This document shows positions 10,791 to 19,347 of a stretch of DNA of 64,000 bases, piece by piece. The stretch comes from Prasinococcaceae sp. CCMP 1430 (taxonomy: Eukaryota > Prasinodermophyta > Palmophyllophyceae > Prasinococcales > Prasinococcaceae): positions 98,944 through 162,943 of the forward strand of contig RQSC01000033.1 in the NCBI GenBank assembly GCA_013416795.1, in the 5' to 3' direction. Both the position numbers and the translations under genes were made by a program. The notes beneath the pieces were generated by a model, which was not told where the DNA came from, did not search any database, and worked only from the letters and a program-made list of their open reading frames with translations. How positions within the stretch are numbered: the stretch's first letter is position 1; each line of letters begins with the position of its first letter.

Positions 10791-12218
10791 ATGGTGGGGT
10801 CGGTCAGGTGCATGGCCATGGTGCCGACCAGCCGCGCGTCAGACGCTGCGGGCATGTACGTCAGCGGCGGCACGGTCGACCTCGCAGCGCTCGCGGCCAA
10901 GGCTGTGGACGCAATCGTGCGCGCGTGCGGCCCCGCAGCGTCTGCACAGGCGGTGCAGGCCAAGTACGCGACGATATTTGTGGCGATCGACGCGGCACTG
11001 CGCGGAGCGGATGCAAACTCCGCGCTTGCGGGCCGCCCGTCGCCCGTGCAGGGCCGCTCGTGGACGCAGGCGCGCAAGGCGACGATTGCCGCAAAGGAGG
11101 CTGCAAATGAGCTCGCAACGGTCAGGTTTGACGTTCCTGTGGGCGCGCTGCCCGTGCCACCGCCACGCATGCCGTACAAGCCTCCCGCGAACGCCGATCT
11201 GCCGCCCGTGACGTCGCTGGACGAGCTGGCGCCGCAGAGCAACACCAGTCACGACGGGTCCGGCGACGCCGACTTCTTGGCAGGCGGGCTCAGCGACGCC
11301 GACGCTGACGACTTTCTGGGTGGCTTCGAGGAGGACGCAGATGATTGGGAAGTCACAGATGCCGGGGAATGGGGTGGGGTTGGCGAGGACGGCGGCTTTG
11401 ATGACCTCGGCGGGGAGCGCGGCGCGGGGGCGTTCGGGGGGCTGCGGGCCGGTGAGGACGACGAGTTCGGTGACCTCTTCGGCGGCAATTTCGGGGGGCT
11501 GGGCGACGGGGACGATCCCTTCGATGCCTTTGGGAGTCACGGCGGCGGGGACGAGCTAGGTCCGGGCGGAATGGGCGGTGGCGGTGCGTTGGAGCAGGAG
11601 CGCGACAGTGGTGGCACGTTCGATGCGTTCTCGCTCGCGTCGCCCGCTGCAACGCCTCATGTTGCCTTCGGGAGTGGTCTCACCAAGCTGCCTCCTCCCA
11701 GCGCGAGCAGCGGGTTCGCGTCCGCAGGGCCTAGCCAGACCCTTGACTTTGACGTCGCGCCCGCGAGCTTCGGCCGCGGCGGGGGCACGCGCGCCGTCGA
11801 CCTGCCACTGCAGGTCGCCGGCCGGTCGCTGTTTGACGAGCCACTGTCACCTGCCGTCGCGGGTGCCCCCCCCACACGGGAGCTCATCGCGCGTGTCCTG
11901 CCGGCGCTGGGCGGTGCGTACGTGGACGTCCTCGTGGAGCTGCCAGAGCCTACCCAAGAGGCATACACTGCGACCCTGACGGTGCCGAGCACGTGCGAGC
12001 TGCAGCAGGCGTGGCCGCGCGCAGAGTGGGACAGCAAGGTTCGCGGGGTCACGTGGGTGGGCGAGGCTGGCCGTACGCCGTCTGGACGGACGGCGTGTGC
12101 CGCGCGCTTTGTGGCCGCCGCGGGCGTCCCCCCCGCCTCAGCCGCGGCACAGCTGCGCGAGCGAGCGTCAGTCACGCTCTCGTGTGGGCGCGACAGCTAC
12201 GTGTACATGCGCTCGTAA
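10791..12218 (+). CDS. Probable TPLATE-complex muniscin-like subunit (TML/TCUP) of TSET
   Basis: The frame gives 475 residues from the ATG at 10791 to TAA. The N-terminal part resembles plant TML as I know it: a short beta region, then 'AKAVDAIVRACGPAASAQAV' leading into 'KYATIFVAIDAALRG', matching the 'KYAEIYMALDIVLRG' type block. The middle is acidic, Gly-rich and disordered, with repeated 'DDFLGGFEED'/'DPFDAFG' motifs of the kind that bind adaptor ear domains. The last 130 residues look like part of a mu-homology domain ('AYVDVLVELPEPTQEAYT'). TSET/TPLATE is an ancient clathrin-associated adaptor at the plasma membrane. The mu-homology region is much shorter than the roughly 250 residues usual, so the C-terminus may be reduced or the model incomplete; an upstream exon may also be missing. 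A disordered endocytic protein of another family is the alternative. Confidence 0.5.
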   Translation: MVGSVRCMAMVPTSRASDAAGMYVSGGTVDLAALAAKAVDAIVRACGPAASAQAVQAKYATIFVAIDAALRGADANSALAGRPSPVQGRSWTQARKATIAAKEAANELATVRFDVPVGALPVPPPRMPYKPPANADLPPVTSLDELAPQSNTSHDGSGDADFLAGGLSDADADDFLGGFEEDADDWEVTDAGEWGGVGEDGGFDDLGGERGAGAFGGLRAGEDDEFGDLFGGNFGGLGDGDDPFDAFGSHGGGDELGPGGMGGGGALEQERDSGGTFDAFSLASPAATPHVAFGSGLTKLPPPSASSGFASAGPSQTLDFDVAPASFGRGGGTRAVDLPLQVAGRSLFDEPLSPAVAGAPPTRELIARVLPALGGAYVDVLVELPEPTQEAYTATLTVPSTCELQQAWPRAEWDSKVRGVTWVGEAGRTPSGRTACAARFVAAAGVPPASAAAQLRERASVTLSCGRDSYVYMRS

Positions 12219-12294
12219 GCACGAGCCCAGCCGCCCGCGGGCCGGCGGGTGGCCTACTGTACGATCACCTCTCAAACTCTCAACTGTAGTCCCT

Positions 12295-12311
12295 CCCCCC
12301 CCCCCCCCCCC
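12295..12311 (+). repeat. 17-base poly(C) tract
   Basis: Uninterrupted C run in the intergenic region between two convergent genes, just downstream of a TGTAG-containing 3' end. It is one of several C or G runs of 12 or more bases in the window. Confidence 0.95.
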
Positions 12312-12437
12312 GCTGCCCCGGAAGCCACGCCGGCGCTCTGTAGACGTCCGCGCACAGCTGCGGCAGCGCTCCTCTCTAGGGGAAAAGCGACCCACAGCAC
12401 TTGAGGAAAAAATGCAACGCTCGAGAGCTGTAACTTC

Positions 12438-12995
12438 TTACTTGGCTATCTTGGGCGACCACGCAAAAACAAAGTCCTTCACCCTCTCCCCCCGCGCACC
12501 CTCACGCCTCGCCTTGCGCTGCTCGAGCGCCGCCTTGCGCGCAACAGCACCCTTCTCGAACATCGCGTTGTAGCGCTCGATAAAGCGCCGAAAGCGCAGA
12601 TTCTCGGCCTTGAGTTTGTTTCGGCGCGCTCCGCGCATGAAGACGGGCTTCTTCTCGCTGTAATCGCGCTGCGAGATGCCGCCCGCCACCCGCCCAGGCA
12701 TCAGGATGTGCTGGTGCTTGTGCAGCCGCTTGACGTCCTGTACGTAGTTGTACGGTGCGATCTCCATCGACACATTGGCGCCTTCGTCCGCTCCCACGTC
12801 GTCCTCCTGCCGGCGCGAGGAGCTCCGCCCACCGGCCTCCTGTCGGCGCACGGCCTCTTCGTGGCGATCCCAGCCGTCGCGTGGCGTCCGAAACTGGCTG
12901 AACTTGCCGAAAATCATGGCGTACCCTCGCGAAAGCGCGGGGGCTGTCGACGCCTGCGCTGCCACGCTGCTTGCTGCACGTGCGGCGGCCGCCAT
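12438..12995 (-). CDS. Unknown protein with mitochondrial-type presequence
   Basis: This 186-residue protein is not one I recognise. From the chosen ATG at 12995 it begins with an Ala/Arg/Ser-rich, acid-free segment ('MAAAARAASSVAAQA') typical of a mitochondrial presequence. It then has 'GYAMIFGKFSQFRTPRDGWD', an acidic/basic linker, and a strongly basic C-terminal half ('FMRGARRNKLKAENLRFRR') rich in Arg and Lys helices. That composition suits an organellar ribosomal or RNA-binding protein, but no motif proves it. In-frame ATGs also exist at 13043 and 13022, next to a 12-base C run. It lies on the same strand as COX17, whose 3' end is about 85 bases away, so the two sit tandemly. Low similarity to anything I know limits the call to the targeting signal. 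Confidence 0.6.
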   Translation of the reverse strand: MAAAARAASSVAAQASTAPALSRGYAMIFGKFSQFRTPRDGWDRHEEAVRRQEAGGRSSSRRQEDDVGADEGANVSMEIAPYNYVQDVKRLHKHQHILMPGRVAGGISQRDYSEKKPVFMRGARRNKLKAENLRFRRFIERYNAMFEKGAVARKAALEQRKARREGARGERVKDFVFAWSPKIAK

Positions 12996-13079
12996 CGCGC
13001 CGCTGCACCGCTGCGTGAGCATGCCCCCCCCCCCCACACACACACCCTTTGTTCCCCGACCCCCCTGGACACCGAGCGC

Positions 13080-13579
13080 TTAGACCTACAACCGCCCACC
13101 GGGCAGAGGGCACACAGAGGGGGGCCAGGCACGCGAGCGTCAGCGACGGTCGAATGGCGCTGCTCGACAGACGCACACACTCTAGGGTTGCCACGCAAGC
13201 ACAATGGCAGCAGCGGCATGCGCGGCGCGAGAGCGCGCGACGCACGTCGAAGCCCTCGGCGCGCAGGCACTTCTTGTGGGCCTCGATGAGGTCCTTGCAC
13301 TTGTCCTCGCCGTTGAGCGCGATGCACTGCGGTGCGTGCGCGCATGTCAGCGCCAGATTGCTGCCGCGGCCTCGTCACCCCCGCTGCTGCGTGCATCCTG
13401 CGCCCCCAGCGCAGGTGCGCGAGCGCGTGTGAGCGCGCGCGCGCGCGCGCGTGTTCGCGCGGCTGCAAGCGCACCTCGTCGCGCGGGCGCTTCGTCTCCG
13501 GACACGCGCAGCAAATCTTCTTCTTCGGCTTGGCGCCGCCTGCCGGCGCCGCCGCCGCCGCCGCCTCGCCCGCCGACAT
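13080..13579 (-). CDS. COX17: COX17, copper chaperone for cytochrome c oxidase
   Basis: Minus-strand exons are 13579-13475, 13326-13246 and 13085-13080, giving 63 residues, the family's normal size. Introns (13327-13474 and 13086-13245) are both phase 0 with GTGCGC/GTGCGT donors and CCGCAG/TTGTAG acceptors. The protein shows the metal-binding 'KKKICCACPETK' and then the paired CX9C motifs ('CIALNGEDKC', 'CKDLIEAHKKC'), ending 'EGFDV'. COX17 carries Cu(I) to SCO1 and COX11 in the intermembrane space. The last coding exon is only GTC TAA (Val-stop); without it the frame would run on through non-conserved sequence, and it restores the family's terminal valine. The gene is head-to-head with TIM21, another mitochondrial biogenesis gene, about 330 bases away. 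Confidence 0.9.
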
Positions 13580-13909
13580 GCCCGCAGCACACGCACGGTG
13601 TGGCAGCAGCGCCGCGCGCGCCTGCATAACCCGTCCGGAGCAGTGCCGATATTCGGGTCCTGGTCCCCCTCATCAAGTCACATTGGTGGCGGAAAATGGA
13701 ACGTACTCGATGTGAGTGTGTGTGTTTGATCTACGGCACGTCACTAACGTCAAGACGCTGCTGGCGATGGCGGCCGGCGGCGACGCGGCGGCACAGAGCG
13801 TGCGGGCGGAGCGCAGGCGCGCCCTTGCGTCCCCTGGTGGGGGACAGGGTGGGGGGGCGCTGGCCGGTGCCGACGCGGGAGAGCCGCGGCGGAACGCGCG
13901 GGAGGCGCG

Positions 13910-14550
13910 ATGGCGTTGCGGAGGGCCGCCGCGGCCTGGACGCGGCGAGGGCGCGGGCCAGGGGGGGCGGCGCGGCGCTCGCGCGCGCGCGGCCCGTGTC
14001 GAGCAGCTCCGTGGCGGCGCAGGCGGGCAAGCAGCAACGGCAGGGGGGCAAGCAGCAGCGCTCGCTGGCCGCGGCCGAGCAGCAGAACAACCAGATCACC
14101 GATCGCATCCCGGAACCGCCCGTGACTGCGCCCGAGGCGGCGGGCTACTCGATCTTCATCGCGGCAGGCTTGGGCATGGCGGGGTACGCCGCGTACAGCG
14201 TCGGGTCTGAGCTGCTGATCACGCCGAAACACCAGAGGGTGTTCGACGAGGCGCTCGAGATCGTGCGCAAAGACCGCAACGTGCAATCGAGGCTAGGGTC
14301 GCCGCTCAAGGGCTTCGGCGCAGACAGCCGCAACCGCTCCGCGCGGCAGCAAATCCCGCACAAGCTTTACAAGGATGAGGCCGGCTTGGAGCATGTGTAT
14401 GTTGAGTTCCAGGTCTCCGGTCCGGGGGGGCAGGCGCGCGTGTCGGCCGACAAGCGCAACGACAGCGACGACTTCTCGTTCCTGTATGTCGATCTGCCTG
14501 TGGGCGGGGCGCGATCGAGGAGGGCTCAGCGTGTGCAGCTCAGGCCATGA
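13910..14550 (+). CDS. TIM21: TIM21, mitochondrial inner-membrane translocase subunit, with probable frameshift near the start
   Basis: The conserved region is clear: 'AAGYSIFIAAGLGMAGYAAY' membrane segment, then the intermembrane-space domain with 'VQSRLGSPLKGFG', 'HVYVEFQVSGPGGQARV' and 'DFSFLYVDLP'. TIM21 links TOM and TIM23 and helps sort proteins into the inner membrane. The conserved part lies in one frame (13696-14550), but that frame has no plausible start. The best presequence, 'MALRRAAAAWTRRGRGP' from the ATG at 13910, is one frame off. The switch point coincides with a run of seven Gs at about 13959-13965; one extra G would join presequence and body smoothly. I therefore treat it as one gene with a likely homopolymer error. 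The C-terminus after 'VDLP' is divergent and may hide a further splice. Confidence 0.82.
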
Positions 14551-14690
14551 ATGGCCGACTGGCAGCGCGGACTGGCACATGATAAGTTGGTCTCAAGTTT
14601 TGAATAATGTGTCACACATTTGTACTGTACAATGTTCGCGGAGCGACTCTGCACGCGATCAGCACGGGAATGCAGTCCCTCGCTGGGAGC

Positions 14691-15788
14691 TCACGAGGCG
14701 AGCACGGCATGCTGTTGAATTGGCGACGGCTGCTGCTGCTGCTGCTGCTGCCCCGTGTGCTGATGATCCTCGGCGAGATTCAGCACCCCAATTTCCAACC
14801 CCTGCCGAGCGGGTACGCCAGCCTCAGCGCCAGCAGCTGCTCCAGCGGCTGAACCCTCGTCGATGAACGAGAGCAGCGACCTGTGCGCACCTAGTGGCCG
14901 CAGCAGGAGTGTTCCGCCGAGCCACCGATTGTAGATGAAGAGCCGCTCCGGCAGCTCGGCGTCAGGCGGGCAGGTGTCTGTCACGACGAGCATGCATGGC
15001 GCCAGACCACGCCGCGCTCGGTCTTCGCTAGCATAGTCACGGGCCGCTGCCAGCGCCGCCAGCGTGCGAACGAGCGCTCGGTCTGCGAAGCGTCCGCTGC
15101 CGCCGGTGCCACCACCGGGTGCACTATTGGCTCCCACCAGACCGCCGCCGTAGGCACATGCATGCAGCTCGCCCAGGTCGTCCACGAGGATCGCCGAGGG
15201 GGGCGGGTGCTCTGAGAGGTGCACGCTGGCCGCCCACTCGCGAAGCTCCTCCTCAGAGCGCACGTACTTTGAGGCAGGCAGGAATGACCCGTGCCCGCGT
15301 CGGAGAGTGCGGGCAGGCCACATGCACATGAACCAGAGCGATTTGAATCGAGTTGGCGGGAAAACATCAGCGCAGAGGCATGGGGCGCAGCATCCGATGT
15401 CAGAAGGCAGCAAAGGCAAAGCCACGGCGTTCGCCGCGAGAGCAGTGTCCGCGCGGGGGGCACACGCTGGCTGGCGGCTCACCTTCACGAGGACCCTTTC
15501 GAGCGCTGCATCGCCCTCAGGCGGCGCGCCTGCGAGCGCGTCGAACTCCTGCCCGGCTCGCACGACGAGCCACACGGCCCCAGCACGGCCGCCCGCACCC
15601 TCCCCATCCCCCGAACTCTCCTCCTCGGCCGCGGTGGCGGCGGCAGCCACCGCCATCTGACACAGTGCCGCCGTGCGCCCCGACCGCGGGGCTCCCGCCA
15701 GCAGCGCGCCGCGGGCCGGCAACGCAGCATCCGCGCCGCAACGCGACTCGTCGCGCGCACGAAGGAACGCGTGCGCAGCGAGCGCCAT
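14691..15788 (-). CDS. SWSAP1-like P-loop ATPase (RAD51-paralogue type), tentative
   Basis: Minus-strand exons are 15788-15483 and 15266-14691 (293 residues). The intron 15267-15482 is a multiple of three and lacks stops, so the unspliced frame also stays open. The N-terminal half has a Walker A-like loop 'LLAGAPRSGRTAALCQMA', but Arg stands where Lys is normal. A hydrophobic Walker B strand with acidic end follows ('PSAILVDDLGELH'). The segment before it ('VRSEEELREWAASV') lines up with the SWSAP1 region between the two motifs. SWSAP1 pairs with the SWIM-domain protein ZSWIM7/SWS1 to promote RAD51 filaments in recombination repair. A His/Gln-rich tail (QQQQQQQ from CAG codons) ends the protein. 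The assignment rests on motif order, so another RecA-fold ATPase is possible. It is divergent from the mTERF-like gene. Confidence 0.45.
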   Translation of the reverse strand: MALAAHAFLRARDESRCGADAALPARGALLAGAPRSGRTAALCQMAVAAAATAAEEESSGDGEGAGGRAGAVWLVVRAGQEFDALAGAPPEGDAALERVLVKVSRQPACAPRADTALAANAVALPLLPSDIGCCAPCLCADVFPPTRFKSLWFMCMWPARTLRRGHGSFLPASKYVRSEEELREWAASVHLSEHPPPSAILVDDLGELHACAYGGGLVGANSAPGGGTGGSGRFADRALVRTLAALAAARDYASEDRARRGLAPCMLVVTDTCPPDAELPERLFIYNRWLGGTLLLRPLGAHRSLLSFIDEGSAAGAAAGAEAGVPARQGLEIGVLNLAEDHQHTGQQQQQQQPSPIQQHAVLAS

Positions 15789-16161
15789 CGGCACACACGA
15801 AAAGGAGACGGAAAGGGCTGCGCGTCCGCGCCCCGAGTCAATGCCGCGCGCACTGTGGCGAGCGCTGCTCGTGGCGCCCCGCCCACGAAAGCCCGAACCA
15901 GACCCGACGCTCACAAAACCCGGTGTGTGATCGTCCTCTCCGGGTCTATCGGGGTCGGCCCTTTTGTGCACGCACGGCCGGGGCGAGACCCCGGTCTAGC
16001 ACGTGTCTGCGGGCTTTCCCGGGACGCGCCGACCCACCACCACCTGAGCTCTCCGACGATCGATCCAGGAATTTCTTGGAGATCCCAGCCACTCTGCTTG
16101 GCTGGATGGCTGGCAGGCGGGCAGCTGGCAAGGTTGATCAAACGCACCGATTGATTGATTG

Positions 16162-17319
16162 ATGGTCGTGCAGCAGTGTGGCGCCGTGCCGGGTGCGGGT
16201 GCGAGCCGTCGGCCGCCGGCGCCAGGCAGCGCGCGGCCGTCGGGCGGACCGCGGCGCGCGAGACGGCGGCGCCTGCGGATGTGCCTCGCCAAGTCGCCGG
16301 GCGCCGCGCTCGAGCGCCTGCAGCAGCACGACTCGGGGCGGGGTGCCCTTGCGGGGAGCGAATACGATGCCTATGCCTCTCGCGAGGCAGACCTCGGCGG
16401 CGCGAGCTGCGCCACGCCGTCGTCGTCGCGTGGTGCGCCCGCGGACTGTCGCCCAAGCGAGCAGCAACTCTACGCGATGCTCTCCCTTGACAAGTATTTC
16501 TTCGGGCGACACGAGGATGCGCGCCGGCACCCGTCCACGCAGACGCTGAACATCCCGCTGCTGGCCGCGCGACAACCGGCGCTGCTGACTCTCCCCGCAC
16601 CCGAGGTGGTGGCTTTAATCGCGCGCGTGCGCGCTGTGCTCGGAGCAGGCGCGCCGCTGTCCTCGCTTCTCGAGTCCCACGCCAACGCGCTTGTGGATGG
16701 CGCGAGCGACGTGGTGGCGGTGCTGCGTCGTATCGAGGCCGCGCACCCCGGCGCCATCGGTGGCCACGCGCAGCGTGCACGCCTGCGCTCGTACGAGCCC
16801 GCCGCCGCCGTGCGCCGGCGCGGACCGATGAGCGCCCAGGAGGCCGTTGCCATTGCGCAGTCCAACGACGCCAGGCAGAAGAATGGGGAGGCCAACGCGC
16901 GCACGCGGGCGCCTCGCCGCGAGCGCGAGCTCGCGTATCGCGAGAGGTTCCCTGTCGGCGGTACCTACAAGGGCGTTGCCGACCGTGACGCTGATTTAGT
17001 CGTGCGGTTCTGGAATTTGTGGGGCGGTAGCAACCGGTGCCGTGGCATCATGAGCGCCTCGAGCAAGCGCTCGGTCTACCGCTCGCCGCAGGATCTCGAA
17101 CGAATAGTGGTGAATGTCGACCGCGCGCTCCCTTACGTCGACGCGCCCATGTTGCTGACAAATGAACCCGAGCTGCTGCAGTTGACCCCTACGGAGATAG
17201 TGCGCGCGTATGTGCGCGTGGGTCTGCAAGGCGGCTGGGAGCGCGACGTCGTCGCAAGGGTCGCGGACGACCCCACCGTTCTGCTCGGCGCCGTTCAGTC
17301 CGAGGCAGCGACGGCCTGA
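16162..17319 (+). CDS. mTERF-like helical-repeat protein, tentative
   Basis: A single exon gives 385 residues. The first 40 residues are Arg/Pro/Ala-rich and acid-free, fitting an organelle-targeting peptide. Two regions carry the mTERF spacing of 'P-x-LL' turns between helices: 'ARQPALLTLPAPEVVALIAR' and, near the C-terminus, 'MLLTNEPELLQLTPTEIVRA' followed by 'VADDPTVLLG'. mTERF proteins are organellar nucleic-acid-binding solenoids that act in transcription termination or RNA splicing. The number of full repeats is low and the middle (residues 200-290) is basic and looks disordered, so this could be another helical-repeat family. The start follows a TTGATTGATTGATGG run; the ATG at 16162 is the first in frame. 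Confidence 0.4.
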   Translation: MVVQQCGAVPGAGASRRPPAPGSARPSGGPRRARRRRLRMCLAKSPGAALERLQQHDSGRGALAGSEYDAYASREADLGGASCATPSSSRGAPADCRPSEQQLYAMLSLDKYFFGRHEDARRHPSTQTLNIPLLAARQPALLTLPAPEVVALIARVRAVLGAGAPLSSLLESHANALVDGASDVVAVLRRIEAAHPGAIGGHAQRARLRSYEPAAAVRRRGPMSAQEAVAIAQSNDARQKNGEANARTRAPRRERELAYRERFPVGGTYKGVADRDADLVVRFWNLWGGSNRCRGIMSASSKRSVYRSPQDLERIVVNVDRALPYVDAPMLLTNEPELLQLTPTEIVRAYVRVGLQGGWERDVVARVADDPTVLLGAVQSEAATA

Positions 17320-17441
17320 ATGTCTGCACACCACAGCGTGCTATGGCTATTCGTCTTCACATGTATAATTACGGGGACCTGTGGTGAGCAGTAAGTTTTG
17401 TTCATTCTTTCGCAACTCGCACAGCACGTGCGGTCGCCCGC

Positions 17442-19259
17442 TCACAGCCCCTCTTCGATGTCGGGTTCGCTCACGGGCATCTTGACGACCGCACTGAGCA
17501 GCGGGGTGCGACTGTTGCCCACGACGTATACTTTCACGACTCCTGACACGCCTGCCTCGGGCGCTAGACATGTCATGCGCACTGTGTAGGTGTACGTAAG
17601 ACCCGGCACGAGCACGGGCACCACGAGCTGCGAGCGCTCGAGTAAGTATAGGGAATCGTCGCAAGCGAGCGTAATCGGCACGTGGCGCACAGCCTTCGCG
17701 CCAGTGTTCTGCACCCCAAGCTGCAGGTTGAAATGCGGCCCGAAGCCCTGCACCTGCGCATTGAGCCTGAGGCTCGAGCCCGCCACGTAGCTCACCGGGC
17801 CCTGCCCGTCGGTGAGCACCTTCACATACGCCCGCGCGGTGTTTAGCCTCAGCTTGCACAGGTCGCGCTGGAAGATGCGGTGCATGTCCACGCCTTGTTC
17901 GCGCTCTCGTTGGGTCTGCTCGACGAACAGGCGCGTCTTGCGCGGAACTGCAAGCGGGATGTCCTGCTCGGGCGGCGGCCCGCTGGACTGGGCCTTTGCC
18001 TCGAGATCTGTAGAGCGCGGCAGGATCTTGATTGCGAGCGCGCCACCCACGTACGAGAGCGACAGCACGGCGTCCTCGCGGCCGTAGGATCCGAAGCACA
18101 TACCAGCAATAGGTTCTCCCCCGCCGGGTGCGTACGAGCCTACCAAGTTTTTGCCGAGGTACACGCGCACCTCCCCCGTCCGCAGCGCCACGATCGAAGC
18201 ATAGAGCTGGCGATTCCGCTCCAAAGTGAGCGCCTCCAGCGCCACCGCGGGGCTGGGCAAGTACGCGGAGTGCTGCCGCCGCCCCTTGAGCGAGAAAGTT
18301 TGCAGCGTCGAGTTCATGCAGGCAACAACGATGAGCTTGTTTGCACGCGTGAGCCCACATGACTGCGAGTCGAGCTCGATGGTCCCCCGCTGCAGCACGC
18401 CGTCTTTGATGGTGTATACATGAGCGTCGCGGCACGCCACCACGATGCGGTAGTCAACTTTCATGCTGCCCGTGCATTTGAGCACGACAGGCGCACTCGG
18501 CAGCCGCACAGTCACCAAAGCCTTCGAGGTGGACTCGTCCAGCACGAGCACCGTGCCGTCCTCGAGCCCAAGAACGAGCAGCCCCACGCCGTTCTCGTCT
18601 TCCTCGCCGTCGCGCGAGAGCACCCCCATGCACGTGGTGACCGTGGGCGGAGCGAGCGGCTCGCCTGCGACGCGAGACGCCCACTCCGCGACGAGCTCGG
18701 CCTCTCCCTCAGAACTCTCTGCGAGCTCGAGCAGCTCGTGCGAGCGGTCCGCAGTCAGGCCATGCGGCGCGTCGCGCAGCCCGGCGAGCGTGTGCAGGGT
18801 CGTTTCGAGGGTAGCTGAGCGGTCTGCGAGCGCCCGCCATGCGGCTGCCTCTGCGGGCGCGACGTGCGTGCGCGGCAGCGTGAACTTGAAGTACGGTCGC
18901 ATCTTGCGGTAGATGAAGACCTGCGAGCCCGCAGCAACGGCGAGCATCGGCATCCGTTTGCCACCCGCGACGCGCGAGGCACTCTCGTTGTCGGGGCAGA
19001 ACGAAATGATGCAGCTCGGGCGCTCCAGCAGCGCGTGCTCACTGATCATCTGCGTGCCCTTGAATACCTTGAGCTTCTTGCCCGTCGCAACGACGAGGCG
19101 GTTCTCGCCGTCGCCCGCCAGGTCGGCGTAGCACATGCACGAGCTCGGTGCGGGCGCCGCTGCGACTGGGTCGTGCCACGCATCCAGCCACAGCGGCGCG
19201 GCCTTTGCGTGCTTCGTGCTGGCTGCGGCATCCGTTGCGGGGGGCGCCGCCGCGGCCAT
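17442..19259 (-). CDS. BBS1: BBS1, BBSome subunit
   Basis: An uninterrupted 605-residue frame (human BBS1 is 593) from the ATG at 19259. Family hallmarks are visible: 'WLDAWHDPVAAA' at the start, 'CYADLAGDGENRLVVAT' of the first propeller blade, 'TTCMGVLSRDGEEDENG', 'LVLGLEDGTVLVLD', 'FGSYGREDAVL', and the long beta-sandwich ending with 'TYTYTVRMTC'. BBS1 is the subunit of the BBSome coat that binds ARL6/BBS3 and carries membrane cargo in and out of cilia. No intron is needed, unlike animal BBS1. Forty-four bases upstream of the ATG the minus strand carries an uninterrupted run of 44 Gs. The 3' side is tail-to-tail with the mTERF-like gene; the 5' side is divergent from the light-harvesting gene. 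Confidence 0.95.
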   Translation of the reverse strand: MAAAAPPATDAAASTKHAKAAPLWLDAWHDPVAAAPAPSSCMCYADLAGDGENRLVVATGKKLKVFKGTQMISEHALLERPSCIISFCPDNESASRVAGGKRMPMLAVAAGSQVFIYRKMRPYFKFTLPRTHVAPAEAAAWRALADRSATLETTLHTLAGLRDAPHGLTADRSHELLELAESSEGEAELVAEWASRVAGEPLAPPTVTTCMGVLSRDGEEDENGVGLLVLGLEDGTVLVLDESTSKALVTVRLPSAPVVLKCTGSMKVDYRIVVACRDAHVYTIKDGVLQRGTIELDSQSCGLTRANKLIVVACMNSTLQTFSLKGRRQHSAYLPSPAVALEALTLERNRQLYASIVALRTGEVRVYLGKNLVGSYAPGGGEPIAGMCFGSYGREDAVLSLSYVGGALAIKILPRSTDLEAKAQSSGPPPEQDIPLAVPRKTRLFVEQTQREREQGVDMHRIFQRDLCKLRLNTARAYVKVLTDGQGPVSYVAGSSLRLNAQVQGFGPHFNLQLGVQNTGAKAVRHVPITLACDDSLYLLERSQLVVPVLVPGLTYTYTVRMTCLAPEAGVSGVVKVYVVGNSRTPLLSAVVKMPVSEPDIEEGL

Positions 19260-19300
19260 GTCGAGGGCCCGCGAGGCCGCCAGGCCGCGGGGCCGCGCGC

Positions 19301-19303
<3 letters not shown>

Positions 19304-19347
<44 letters not shown>
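19304..19347 (+). repeat. 44-base poly(C) tract in the BBS1 5' region
   Basis: Forty-four consecutive Cs on the plus strand, therefore poly(G) on the BBS1 sense strand, ending 44 bases before the BBS1 start codon. The printed length may be approximate, because homopolymers of this size are hard to sequence. Confidence 0.9.
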
